Assembly: GCA_019828545.1 (NCBI GenBank)
Contig: JACVRA010000238.1
Coordinates: 1-64,000, forward strand
DNA length: 64,000 nt
From: Paracamarosporium sp. OC-R06-R3
Lineage: Eukaryota > Ascomycota > Dothideomycetes > Pleosporales > Didymosphaeriaceae
Reading direction: 5' to 3'
In this document: in pieces, positions 32,218-43,896 of the stretch
Position numbering within the stretch: position 1 is the first letter of the stretch
Layout: every line of letters starts with the position of its first letter
Position numbers and translations under genes: made by a program
The notes under the pieces: model-generated
The model's database searches: none
What the model saw: only the letters and a program-made list of their open reading frames with translations
What the model was told of the DNA's origin: nothing

Positions 32218-34669
32218 CTACATCTGCACATCCCATCCCCACCCGAACCAGTTCTCCGGACTCCCTCCAAATCCCCAGCCTAAATCCAGGCTCTCGTCCC
32301 GCATTAACCTCTCCCAATCCATGTCCTCTCCGGATCCACTAAAACTATCACCAAGCGCACTTTGTTCTTCCATACTACGTGGCGTACCCGTGACATCGTC
32401 CGCACCTTCACCTCGCCCATGGTCCTTCCCAGCATACGGATACGGCTTTGAAAGATCGATTTGTTCTCCGTGCTCCGCAAAATATGCTTCCCGCATTATG
32501 GCAGCCGTATCGTTTACTGCTTTCTTGGCAGCTGCAAGGACAGCGGCACTTGAATCAGTGCGTGAAAGCAGGGCGTCAACGCGGGCGAGCGCGGCAGAAA
32601 GCCAGATGTAGCCTTTTGGGTTTACCTCGCCATTTCGGAGCCGCTTTTCTGTGGCGAAGCGCGCATAAACTAGCATGTCGTAGTAAGGCTGTAGATCTGA
32701 GGGAAGAGACGGATGGGAGGAAGCACGAGAGATGGGTATCGTGAGTAAGGTGTCTTGATCGTTCTCGAGTCGCCATGTGAGCTCAAAGTAGATTGTAGAC
32801 AAGCTGTGTAGAAAGAATGACTTGACGAAGCCGACACCTCGATAAGACAGTCGGACCCAGTCGTCTTCTTCTTCGCCTTCAGCGGGGTTCGTTGTTGGCC
32901 TAGCGATGACGAGTGATGCATCCAAACACACCTTACGGGAGTAATAATACTTCGGATCGTGTGCTGCACGAGTGTAGAATGGTCTATGGAGACAAAGGAA
33001 GAAGCGTCGCATAAGCGTATCGAAAAGCTTGATTTGGAAGACATTCGGGGCGTAAGGGAAGGAGGAGCCCAAAAATGATTGGAAAAGTGCTGTCTTTCCT
33101 CGACAAGCAGCAAGCATATCAGCTCCGAGTTTGAGCGTCTCGTCGTACGACAGCGAAAGTCGAAGCGAATTGATCAAACGGCAGATTTCTAGACGGAGCG
33201 GGAGTGTTTCGTAAGATGCTATCTGCATAGAGCACTGCGTGAATTCCGTGAGTGGTTTCGGCTGCAGAGGAATCTCATCGGCTTCTGTCAATTCCTCGTC
33301 GTTGACATTGCTGGGCGGAAGTGTGTCATAGTCATCTGGCGATATCATCGGCGGCATGCCCATGTCTAGGCTGCTCTGCACTGTAATCTCCATGATTGTA
33401 GCCCACAGGCGACGGCGCATCTCGGCATGAAATACAGACATTCTACCGATGTGGCTTGGATCCCGATGAAGGCCAAGGTGCATGGCGCCTCTGAGCAGAC
33501 GCCCTCCCGGCACCCACACCAGGTCGCCGTCAACTGCATCAACCTGGCGAGCAAGCAGGATAAGAATTGATATCTGAGTGCCGGCCATGTTGAAGCGAGA
33601 CTTTGCATGAGGCGCACTGAGCCAGGACTCTGCAGCCTGAAGCCACTTGGTGCAATCGGCCCGGAGGCGTGGTTGCTCTGGGCCTGTATAGAACACCACG
33701 CCAATAGCGCAAACAAGGAGTATTTTTAGTAGGACCGAAGGCGTAGCAGTAGCAGGATCCACCCAGAAAATCTCGTATTCTTTCATGAAAGACGGGATAT
33801 GCATGACCCGGAACAATCCCTCAAAGGTTCGAAGATAGCATTGGACAAGCTGGTCGCAGACATGCCTAGGTGGAATGAATTCCTGAATCTCGCGAAGTAT
33901 TGACGGCTGCATAATACGAGATGCTTTGATAGTACGTGCCATACGCTTACATTCAGCTACGGTGGTGTACAGCTCAGATGTCTTGTTGATTTCCGTCCGG
34001 TTGTTGGTCGTATTAACAGTGATGTTAGAATTGCCAAGTGCGTCGTACTATACGAATAAGTTTCCATTATCGAAAAATACTCAGAATCTCTTACCGGTTC
34101 CAGCACGTTGTTCCAGTGGCTCTCGCCGTAGAACTTAGATTTCACGAATTGGTCAGCACGAGGAGGCAAGACGTTACTGTTCGCTTGCGAGGTAGCCTCG
34201 GGATGTGGAGGCTGAGGAGATGTCTCCACTGTGTGCTCGAGTTGACGCACGCGATCAACTAGTTGTTGAATCGTCCTGTCTTTTTCAAGATCATTTCGGT
34301 CGGGGTTGGTACACGAAGACGTAGACGAGTTAGATTCGCCGCTATTTGTAAATACCGTACCAGAAGTCGCTGTTTCTGATGACCCGGCCCGACGCTCGTC
34401 TATTAATCATGGGCATTCAGCATGTGATGTATATCGGTGGGTATTTGTGGTAGCTTACTAGCCCAAGGGTGTGGTCTATACGAGCATGTCGCAGACTGCG
34501 TTCGTGTACAGGGACCACAGGGTTTTGCACGGTCGCATTTAACCTTGCGTTTTCTGCACTCCACGCAAGAGAGTGCTGGCCTTCTTCTTCGAACAGGTCC
34601 TGAGCCATCTGTGCTGGCATGGAGTACTGCCGGAACTTTATCGCTCATTGTGGTGCACCAATTCTGCAA
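32218..34669 (-). CDS. Zn2Cys6 transcription factor with Fungal_trans domain
   Basis: Exons 34459-34669, 34095-34399 and 32218-34047 (introns 34400-34458 and 34048-34094) give 781 aa. The binuclear zinc cluster is complete: Cys35, 38, 45, 51, 54 and 62, with spacing C-x2-C-x6-C-x5-C-x2-C-x7-C, preceded by a basic RRRR run. A short coiled coil follows (LEKDRTIQQLVDRVRQLEHTVE), the usual dimerisation element. The Fungal_trans region (PF04082) covers about 220-480, with YLRTFEGLFRVMHIPSF and GGRLLRGAMHLGLHRDPSH as its clearest blocks. The C terminus is acidic and Trp/Gly-rich, as in activation domains. It acts in the nucleus; the target genes are not known. It starts 761 nt from ku80 in divergent orientation. 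No pathway partner is evident nearby. Confidence 0.92.
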
Positions 34670-35430
34670 GCTAAAGTTTGCCGAAGAATTACTAATCGCT
34701 GTGGATCAGATTTGATTCTGATTCGTGACCTCGTGAGGGAACAATTAGGAAGGATTGAGCGTGAAAGGCCGTGGGGATAGACCGAGTGATGCGGGCGGTC
34801 GCTGAATTAGAATCAGTGGAAAGACCGAAAAGACCGAAAAGACCGACGCTAGCGCCCCGTAATTCGCCGAGCTGGGGGCGAAGGCGAAATCCGTCAATAC
34901 AACAAGGCATCGATTAGATCAGACGCCAAATATTTCACGACTTGTTTGGTTGCTGCTGGATTGCATTTGACTTAAATGCTATCTGCCCATCGCTCTTAGG
35001 CTTTGAAGTATTCGCCACATATCCCCATGGCATCCTTCCAGTGTAGGAGATTATAGCTTTTTTCGTTGTTCACTTAGACTACCAAGTCAACATTCGTGAG
35101 GCAAATTCTTAAAACGCGAAAGAGAAGTTGTTCCGTAGGGCCCTTGGTAATGGTAAATTGCGCCACCATGTGAACGGTGAAAAAAACGTATAACATCCAA
35201 GCATCAGAAGTGCCTCGCAAATCTCGACACCAACAGCCAAGCGATGAATAGGCAGTCATCCGAACCTGGGTTAGTTGTCACCTGAATGCGCGCTGCGGCG
35301 CGCCTCGCGTTGTTGGTCTGTGCACGTTTGCCTGAACCTCGCCTCACGCATCATCAGTGTGGACGCGCGCAAAAACACCTTCCACCTCTCAATCTCCTTC
35401 TTGTCAGGTTTTTCCTTCTTTGCATTCAGT
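34670..35430. other. divergent promoter region, regulator and ku80
   Basis: 761 nt between two divergent starts, so it should hold both promoters. It includes a short direct repeat at about 34819-34846: three copies of a 10-nt unit built on aaagaccga. Its meaning is not known. Confidence 0.5.
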
Positions 35431-37928
35431 ATGGCGGGTAAGGAAGCGACCGTGTACATCCTCGATCTGGGCGCGTCAATGGGCGAGAAGCGACATGGTA
35501 GAAAGGTATCGGATCTTGATTGGGCGATGGAGTATGTCTGGGACAAGATCACCACAACCGTATGTCCGCATACCAAACCAGATCCCAGCGCTACAAAAAA
35601 TGACCAAAAATAGGTTGCTACAGGAAGAAAGACTGCTTTGATGAGTGTTATCGGGGTTAGAACAGATGGTGTGTGCCAAGACCTGGACTGTGATGACACG
35701 GTTTGCTAACGTGCTGTACTCATAGATAGCGATCTTGCAGGTGTCATGCCCTTGGAAGATGGTTACGAGAATATCACTGTCTTCTCCTCATTGAAACAGT
35801 AAGAGCAGTTACATAAAAACTGGTTAACATCATTGACCGTCCTAGATGGCTTCTTCCGGATATTCGGGTTTTACAAGACAAAGTGAAGCCGAGCTCAACG
35901 AATAATGGAGATGGTATGTGGTTGTGAAGTATCGAGGAATGTGAACTAATTACGTCAGTGTTGTCTGCCCTTGCGGTTGCTGTACAACAAATTGATACTG
36001 CGACAACCGGAACAACAGGGAAACCACTCAAGTTCGATCGCCGCATCATCATCGTCACGGATGGAAGAGGATCCCTCGACACTTCTGATATAGAGCAGAT
36101 TACAAGCAAACTCAAGGACTATGACCCACCTGTCGAGGTAGTGCTACTGTAGGTATTGTGTGATTTGATCACGTTGCACTTACTAACGTCTACAGGGGCG
36201 TTGATTTCGATGATCCGGATAGTGGCTACAAAGAAGAGGGAAAGGACACTTATAAGGTATAAACATTAGCCAAGACATGATCCCCACGCTAATTTCGCCT
36301 AGGAGGAAAATGAGACAACTCTCAAGCAGTTCGTGGAGCAATGCGACGGCAACTTCGGCACTCTCGCGGAAGCTATCGAACAGCTAGTGATTCCACGCAT
36401 CAAGGATACACGCCCTACCCCTAGCTACAGAGGCACACTCACACTTGGAGATAACAACGTCTACGATACGACAATCACTATCGATGTCGAACGATATCCG
36501 TGTACCATGGTTGCCAAGCCGCCAACCGCAAGCTCGTTCGTTGTGCGAACAGACTTGGGAGGACTTGGAGCCAGCACCCAATCCTCAAATACCGTTGTTG
36601 CAGACGATGACTACCCTATGGATGGCCAGCTCTCCGCAGTACGGAACCAGCGTGTCTATCAAGTCGACAATCCTGAAGAGCCCGGCGAGAAGATGAACGT
36701 CGAACCGGATGATCTGGAACGTGGATTCGAATACGGACGTACAGCAGTCCATATCAGCGAATCGGACGCAAATGTAGTGAAGCTTGAAAACGAACCGTCT
36801 CTGCAACTTGTCGGCTTCATCAGAGCAGAAGAATTTGAACGTTTCCTCCCTATGTCGCGCACAAATTTCGTTGTCCCACAAAAGACGAACGCACAGGCTC
36901 AGCTTGCGTTATCTTCGTTTATTCACGCGCTGTACGAATCTGAGTGCTACGCCATTGCGCGCATTGTCGTCAAGCAGGATAAGGCACCACTCCTGGTCGT
37001 CATGGTTCCTCACATTACGCCAAGCTATGAAGCCCTGGTCGAAGCTGAACTGCCGTTCGAAGAAGATATGCGCCGTTACAAATTCCCTCCTTTGGACAAG
37101 AAGCTTACCATCTCCGGTAAAACAATCACAGAGCACAGAGACTTACCCAACGCGGAACTTACACAAGCAATGAGCGACTACGTAGACGCCATGGACCTTT
37201 CAGAATACGATAAAGACGACGAAGGCGAGCCAACCGACTACGCAAAAATCGAAGACACGTATTCACCTCTCCTACACCGCGTCAACCAAATCATCCGTTG
37301 GCGAGCAACCCACCCAGATCCCACACTCCCTTTACCAGACCCTCCCCAAATCCTCACTCAATTCTCCACCCCACCATCCGAGCTCCTACAACAAACAGAA
37401 TCCCAGCTATCTGCACTCAAAAAAGCCGCAGACGTAAAGAAAGTCCCGCCAAAGACCAAAGGCCGCGGCAAACGCTCCTGCGCAGACCGCGACAAGCCCC
37501 TCTCAGGCCTCGACATCGACGCTCTCCTCGGTAACCCCAAGCGCGTCAAGATCGACCCCAACAACCTCGTCCCCTCATTCAAACAAGCCCTCGCTGCCAC
37601 CGATGATCTCGACGCCATCCAGGAAGCAGCCAACGCAATGGCCGCGCAGATCCGCACTCTTATTCGCAATTCCGTGGGTGATAGCGCATACGGTCGTGCG
37701 CTCGAGGCGCTGCGTGTGATGAGGGAGGAGCTGACGGAGTTGGAGGAGCCAGAAATCTGGAATGTGTTTGCGAGGGAGTTGAAGAGCGAGTTGTTGGGTG
37801 GGAAGCTGGGTGGGGATCGGAGGGAGATGTGGTGGAGGGTGCGAGGGAGCAGGTATGGGCTGATTGATAGGAAGCGGTGCTTTGCGAGTGATGTTACGGA
37901 GGAGGAGGCTGCGCAGTTTTATAAGTGA
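35431..37928 (+). CDS. ku80: Ku80, DNA end-binding subunit of non-homologous end joining
   Basis: Seven exons: 35431-35559, 35614-35668, 35726-35798, 35846-35913, 35959-36148, 36196-36256 and 36303-37928, giving 733 aa. The N-terminal vWA-like domain starts [10 protein letters not shown] and includes [13 protein letters not shown]. The Ku core beta-barrel follows ([69 protein letters not shown]). A Lys-rich linker KTKGRGKRS precedes the C-terminal helical domain ([21 protein letters not shown] to the end). Ku80 pairs with Ku70 to bind broken DNA ends in the nucleus and start end joining; it also acts at telomeres. Length and exon pattern match other filamentous ascomycetes (mus-52 in Neurospora). 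Five small internal exons all join in frame, which supports the model. Confidence 0.96.
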
Positions 37929-38489
37929 TTGGGAAGATAACGAGATGGTGTTGTGGGGTTAGTGGGGAGTGTTTCTAATAGTTGGTTGGTTGGTATCGAG
38001 GGTATCGACAACCATAAGTGCGAGGAACAAATCTAATCATGTCTACAAAAGAGCAAAACGTCTCTGCACAATGTAGCAAATTCTCTATCCAAGCTGTCCT
38101 TGGCGCTTTTGTCGTAGGAACCACTACAAGAGCTCACCAAAACGTGTCGTAAGAAGATAACAAATGTATATTGTTGCATGAACTATCGGGCTCGTGCCAT
38201 ATGAGTTCAGTAACATGTCAACTACTCAGTCTAGATCAAGATAGCAACGCCACTAGATAGAACCCACGTCCATCAGATGCAATCGTGCCATTTACCCTCT
38301 GTTCGTTCTCACAATTGCAGCGTCACCTACAATAAAGGATGTCTGATGTGCAGATGTTTTTGGAGCAGCCGAATTCCAACAACGCTCATTGGGACAATAT
38401 TTCTTTGTACCCTGCTACACGGGTTAGTTCATAAGGCACGATGCAAGACGGATGTAGCTCGATTCACTATGTTATTCACCCTAAATATT
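37929..38489. other. convergent intergenic region
   Basis: About 560 nt between the 3' ends of ku80 and the ankyrin-like gene. Nothing recognised. Confidence 0.4.
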
Positions 38490-39932
38490 CTAATTTTCGC
38501 AGGAATCGGAAGGCCTAGCTCGGGAAATCCTAGAAATCAGAGCATCTCGTAAAGAAGTCCCTTTCCAAAGACGTGTTGGCCAATGTCGTCGATGTCGTGG
38601 TGAAGAAGCCTTGTTGGAGCCGCGCTTACAGATCTCCATGGCCACGTCTGGCGCAAGCGTCTTTTGTCGTTGAGCGTCGAACATTGCGGTGACCAGGTCC
38701 CGCGATGCTGTAGAATTAAGATTGATAGCATCAACCAACCAGGTCTCACGATAATACTGTTCACGAGATTTTTCTACGAGCCACGGCATCCAAGCCTGTA
38801 TTATAAGCTTGAGGATCTCCACTCGATCGTTTCTCATTGCTACTTTGACAGCGTCATTGAGGTGAGGGTGCGGTTTGTTTGAATGGTTGTGATTGGTTTC
38901 GATTTCCTGATATGTGACCAGGAGTTTGCGGACTACCTCGACATGTCCTACCTCCGTGGCGAATTCAAGTAAATCATCCGTCAAGATATCGCGCATTGTC
39001 AGAGGACGGTTACTATCGATAAGCCATGGCTTGTAAGCTTGCATAAGCAGCTCAAGAATCTCCACATGATTGAATATGATGGCTTCTTTGATAGCGGAGT
39101 ATATATGGTACTGCGGACCATCCCAGACATCGCGCTCCATGACATAATGTGTGCCGTCGTCCGGATCAAAGTGTGGTCCATATTCCGGTCCAGTTCCCGC
39201 GTAACCAGCCATAAATAACTGGACCATCTCCATGTCCCCTACTTTCGCCGCCGCCTTGAGAGGAGAGCCAAAGACAGAATAAGCCATTTGCGGCATCGTC
39301 GAATGTGAGAAAACAAGGTCGCGCGCTCCTACTGCTACTGCTGCAATGAGTTTTTGACTTTCCGTTACCGGAGCTTTTAATTCGATGTTATCATAATCGC
39401 CTTTACCACACAACAGGCCGCTCTCGGCTGCTTCATCATACCATATATCAATTTTATCGTATGCATGAATTACAAAAAGATCGGAAGTATCGCAAATTCC
39501 ATGGATGAGTTTAGTGGCGCATTCTTGGCGCTCTTCGTATTTTTCGAGGTGAAGTTCCTGGGCCAGATACTCTAACAGCTCCTTCAGCCGTGGGACCAAA
39601 GGTCCATCAGCGTCGAAGCGTGTATTAATTCGATTGTAAAGATATACGGCAAGGTTATCTTTCAAGATCTTCTGGTGATGAAGAGTGTCTGTAGATGCTA
39701 TAAGTGCTTCTTTGGGCTGATTTGCGAAGATGTCACTACGTATTTCTTTCGCGAAGGTATCTAATTCTTGTCAGCATCCAAAAATGTTGTTTATCCTAAA
39801 GAACAGGGTCGAACGCAACCTACAGCAGACTCCGCGCAGCTTCCACGCCTCTAGAACCCCTACATCGGATACCAACTCATGAATAACTCGCTGGAAGAGC
39901 TCTGGCGGAAGGTCGAGAAGCTCTTGAGGCAT
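38490..39932 (-). CDS. F-box-like / ankyrin-repeat-like protein
   Basis: Exons 39824-39932 and 38490-39760 (intron 39761-39823, donor GTAGGT) give 459 aa. The N terminus MPQELLDLPPELFQRVIHEL...WKLRGVC reads as a short F-box-like motif. Degenerate ankyrin-type repeats follow: SPLKAAAKVGDMEMVQLFM, YSAIKEAIIFNHVEILELLMQA, LLEFATEVGHVEVVRKLL, LNDAVKVAMRNDRVEILKLIIQA. F-box/ankyrin proteins often act as substrate adaptors for ubiquitin ligases, but that is only inferred. The last 40 or so residues are Arg/Ser-rich and do not look like ankyrin. A neighbouring frame reads more naturally there, so a late intron or a frameshift is possible. Confidence 0.72.
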
Positions 39933-41902
39933 TGTAATACGCAGGAGATTGCTACGAAGATTGTTCAGAGCTAACAGCTATTGAGTTGGGTGTACTTGAG
40001 TCAATGGGCGTGTTGTTATGTAGTAGAGTAGAAAAGTAGAGAAAAAAAGAAGAAGGTAGGCTCTATAACACTGGAAAACCTCTGGTAGAGCCTTCAGCTC
40101 GGTTGTTCTCGCATGTGTGTGTTGAGTTGGCATCAAGTTTTATGGTAAGTATATATACTGCTTCATTATGTACCTCGATCGCCAAGGCCAGAACGCTTGC
40201 CGGTTACTTTGTGAATATACAAGTCATTCAAAAGCGTCTTTTGGGTGATGTGAGTCCAAGTAACAGATACGTTGTTCAGTCAATGAGACTGAAGTCAAGC
40301 TTGAGAGAAAGATGCATTGTGATCGCACAACCAGAAGCTCTAAGTTTAGACGTGGCTTATCAACCGATATGTGCCGGTGTCTCGTGTCTGTCGGTATTTC
40401 TAGGTTTTCCATGGCGCCGAAGATTCCAAATAACGCTTCTTTTGAATTTCAGCGCTATCTCTGCGCTATTGATGCATGTTTATAACGCATCACCAGATAG
40501 TTCCGTTGCAAAGAGGAGGGAAACGTTATTGTGGAGATATGTTCATGTTGTTGTGCAGTTACAAAGCAGGACAAAGCTTGCATACCAAGTGGGGATGGCG
40601 ACTTTTCGAAGCGCACTAATCTCATAAGTTGTTGGATACCTCAAATTCGAGTCTATTGCTATGATTGGCTAGAGAGGTATCTGCATGCCTTCAAATAGAG
40701 GCCGAATAATTAGATCCTAATCATGTGAGGTCAACAATCAAGAATAGCAGACAGAGCAAACATGGGATGGAAGTTTCCACCTAGCAGCTGTGCTTACTGC
40801 TGCGTCTAGGCCATAGCGTTGCAGATGTAAGCATGTCGTGCGAGCCCTACGTCACACGTGTGAGGCGCTCAACATCGGGACCCGAGGCGTGCAGCGTGAC
40901 TGTGCTACGATCAAGCTGTTTGAGATGAATGCTGTGCGACAGCGTCAATAAGAGGACGCAGCGTCCACAGCGATACGAATCCTATTAGCAGAGGCCGTAA
41001 CGGGGTTGTCAATGTGCTGCATGTGTACACGAACTTGGCATATGCGACGTCGAGGCAAAGCCCGCCGGCAAAAGCAGAAAGAAGAGCCGTTTACGGGGTA
41101 TTGCGCTGACGTTTCGAGAGAGGCAAACACACAACACGGCGATTTGGGGCAAGGCGGCTGAAGTGATGGCTGGGCGCAATTTGGGTGTCGGCGAGAGTGA
41201 TGTGAGAAAGGCAGCATCATTCTGTGAAGGGGCAGTGGGCCAGGCGCGCCTTCCCTCATTGAGGGATGCGGAAAGGGCAGGGGCGGGGCCAAAAAACAAC
41301 ACGTGATGGCGTGTGCTCCAAGCACCACTGGCGCCGTATTACGAGCTGGCTTGCCCATCTCTGCGTATTCGCAGTCTTCGCCATGCCAATTGCGATCAGC
41401 ATACATCTGACGGCGGCGGCCTGCTCAGCGTAGAGAGCGCTCCTCACCTACCACATTCAGCCGCCGTGCCGAGGACCCATCTCAGCGTCGTTTAATCTGC
41501 TTCAAACAGCAGACCCAATCACTGCAGCCGCCCCCCGTCAATCTCGGACGGCGCGTTACACGGCGCTCGGATGCTGGTGGCTCGGCACGCCGATCGCCTG
41601 CCCCTTGCGCCATGATCCCCGTCCGCAACGGTTGTGCTTGCTGGTCGCCTGGGGTAGCTCCTGCTCTTTTGGAGATGAAGTTATCTATGCTCTACGGGGC
41701 CTGACGAGTATATTTATGCCTCCTGCGCCCGCCACCTTGACCCCACCGTCTCTCTTTTGCGTCATTGCTAAGACGAGTCGCCCGGGAGCCTGGCTGTGCG
41801 GTGAGACATTGCCCTCGTCCTTCATTTTCTCGTCCATATCTTTGAGCTGCGGCCGTTGCTTTCCTTCAATTGTTCGTGCAATTGTACACATCGCCTCTGA
41901 CA
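39933..41902. other. long divergent intergenic region
   Basis: Nearly 2 kb between the ankyrin-like gene and the sedolisin gene. The first half is AT-rich and carries a 174-codon open frame (40103-40627) without domains, which is not called. The second half (about 40800-41900) is GC-rich and probably the sedolisin promoter; E-box sites are listed separately. Confidence 0.45.
40852..40863. promoter_or_regulatory. palindromic CACGTG E-box
   Basis: A perfect 12-nt palindrome, TCACACGTGTGA, centred on CACGTG. A second CACGTG lies at 41300-41305. CACGTG is the core site of bHLH factors. Both lie in the long region before the sedolisin gene, 1.0 and 0.6 kb from its start. Function is inferred from the motif only. 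Confidence 0.35.
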
Positions 41903-43896
41903 ATGAAGTACGCACTCTTCACGGGCCTGCTGGCCCTTGCCGGCGCAAATGCGAAGTCTACTTCCCACGTCGAAGACGTGCTGGTAGAGAACCTGTACAG
42001 CGTGCCTCAGGGCTGGAAAGAGGTCGGCGTGCCAGCTCAGGACCGCAAGCTACACTTCCGCATTGCTGTCCACTCGGTGAGTACAATTGTCTCATTGCTT
42101 GCATCCTAAGCTCGTGTTTACCTGGAATGCATGTTCCATGTTTCATGTCTCAGATTGCGCTTAGATCGCTTTCTCTCGGCTGACTGTCTACAGCCTAACC
42201 ACGATCTGTTCGAGCAAACCCTGCTAGAAATTTCGACCCCAAGTCACCACCGCTACGGACAGCACCTCAAGCGGGACGAACTGAAGCAATTGATCAAGCC
42301 GAGGGAGGAGTCCACCAATGCCGTCTTGTCCTGGTTGGAGGATTCGGGCATTCCCTCCGAGGACATCGTGAACGACGGCGAATGGATCAACTTTTTGGCC
42401 ACCGTTTCCACTGCCGAGGAGATGCTGGACACCACTTTCAAGTCGTACCAGAGCGTGAACCGTCCGGATGTCAAGAAAATTCGCACGCTCCATTACTCTG
42501 TTCCCAAGACTGTTCGTGAGCACATTGACCTGATTCAGCCCACCACTCGGTTCGCCCAGCTCCGCGCCCAAAGCAACAACATCCACGATCAGGAAGAAAT
42601 TCCATTCACTACTGCTGCGGTGAATGCCACTTGCGGCACTTCCATTACGCCTGATTGCTTGAAGGATCTGTACAACTTCGCCGACTACACACCCGGAAAA
42701 GCGCCGGTTACCATTGGTGTGACTGGTTACCTCGAGCAATACGCTCGGTTCAAGGATTGGGCTCAGTTCGCGAGCACGTACGCCCCCTACGCTAAAGGAA
42801 GCAACTTCACCTGGTCGTCTGTAAACGGTTCGTCCATCCTTTGTCTGCTGTCGCACTAATACTCACAAAATCAATAGGTGGTCTTCTTGACCAACGTGCC
42901 ACGAACTCCAGTGTCGAAGCCAACCTCGATCTCCAGTACACGCTGGGTCTCGTCGCACCTGCTGTGGGTGTCAACTTCTTCAGCACCGCCGGTCGTGGCA
43001 TCTTGATCCCTGATCTAGACCAGCCCACCCAAGATGACAACGACAACGAGCCATACCTTGATCTCTTCACCTACCTCATCAACCTGCCCGATGACAAGCT
43101 CCCGCAAGTACTTTCCACCTCGTACGGCGAGGATGAGCAGAGTGTGCCTCCGGAGTACAACAAGAAGGTTTGCGACTTGATCGGACAGCTCGGTACGCGT
43201 GGAATGTCTGTCATCTTCTCCAGCGGTGACACCGGTGTCGGCTCGGCCTGCCAGACCAACGACGGCAAGAACACCACTCGCTTCCTTCCCATCTTTCCGG
43301 CTGCTTGCCCATACGTTACCTCTGTTGGCGGCACTACCGGTGTCAACCCAGAAAAGGCCGTGTCCTTCTCATCCGGTGGATTTTCAGACTTGTATGAGAC
43401 GCCTACGTACCAGGCGGATGCAGTATCGGGGTACCTGAAAAAGCTTGGTAGCCAATGGGAGGGTCTTTACAACCCTAAGGGCCGTGGTTTCCCTGATGTC
43501 GCTGCCGCGGGTACAAGCTACCGCGTTGTGGACAAGGGCGCTCTCATTTCGGTCGGTGGCACCAGTGCCTCTGCCCCAACGTTTGCATCTGTCGTTGGCC
43601 TTTTGAACAACGCTCGTCTTTCCGCCGGAAAACCCGCTTTGGGTTTCCTCAACCCGTGGCTGTACGAGTCCGCCTCTGGCTTTACCGACATCACTCTAGG
43701 CGGTTCCAAGGGTTGCACCGGAAGGAGCATCTACTCGGGCCTTCCAGCACCGTACGTCCCGAACGCCTCGTGGAACGCGACAGAGGGCTGGGACCCGGTT
43801 ACTGGACTGGGCACCCCGGATTTCGGTAAGCTGCTCAAGCTTACGCAAGGTGGTGGCTACGGTACCGGACGCCGGGGCCTAGATGGAAGGGTCTAA
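41903..43896 (+). CDS. secreted tripeptidyl peptidase, sedolisin family S53
   Basis: Exons 41903-42076, 42194-42827 and 42878-43896 (introns 42077-42193 and 42828-42877) give 608 aa. A signal peptide covers about 1-18 ([15 protein letters not shown]). The pro-domain spans to about 195 ([13 protein letters not shown]). The catalytic domain has the sedolisin set: Glu and Asp in [10 protein letters not shown], the oxyanion Asp in FSSGDTGVG, and Ser in GGTSASAP. The calcium site lies at the C terminus ([12 protein letters not shown]). It removes tripeptides from protein N termini at acid pH outside the cell. The second intron has an unusual donor, GTTCGT. It lies 1.2 kb upstream of the S10 carboxypeptidase on the same strand; the two could act together on extracellular protein. 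Confidence 0.95.

Noticed and set aside
40103..40627. 174-codon plus-strand open frame
   Set aside because: No domain, no signal peptide, no splice-supported neighbours, and it sits in AT-rich intergenic DNA. Kept only as part of the intergenic note.
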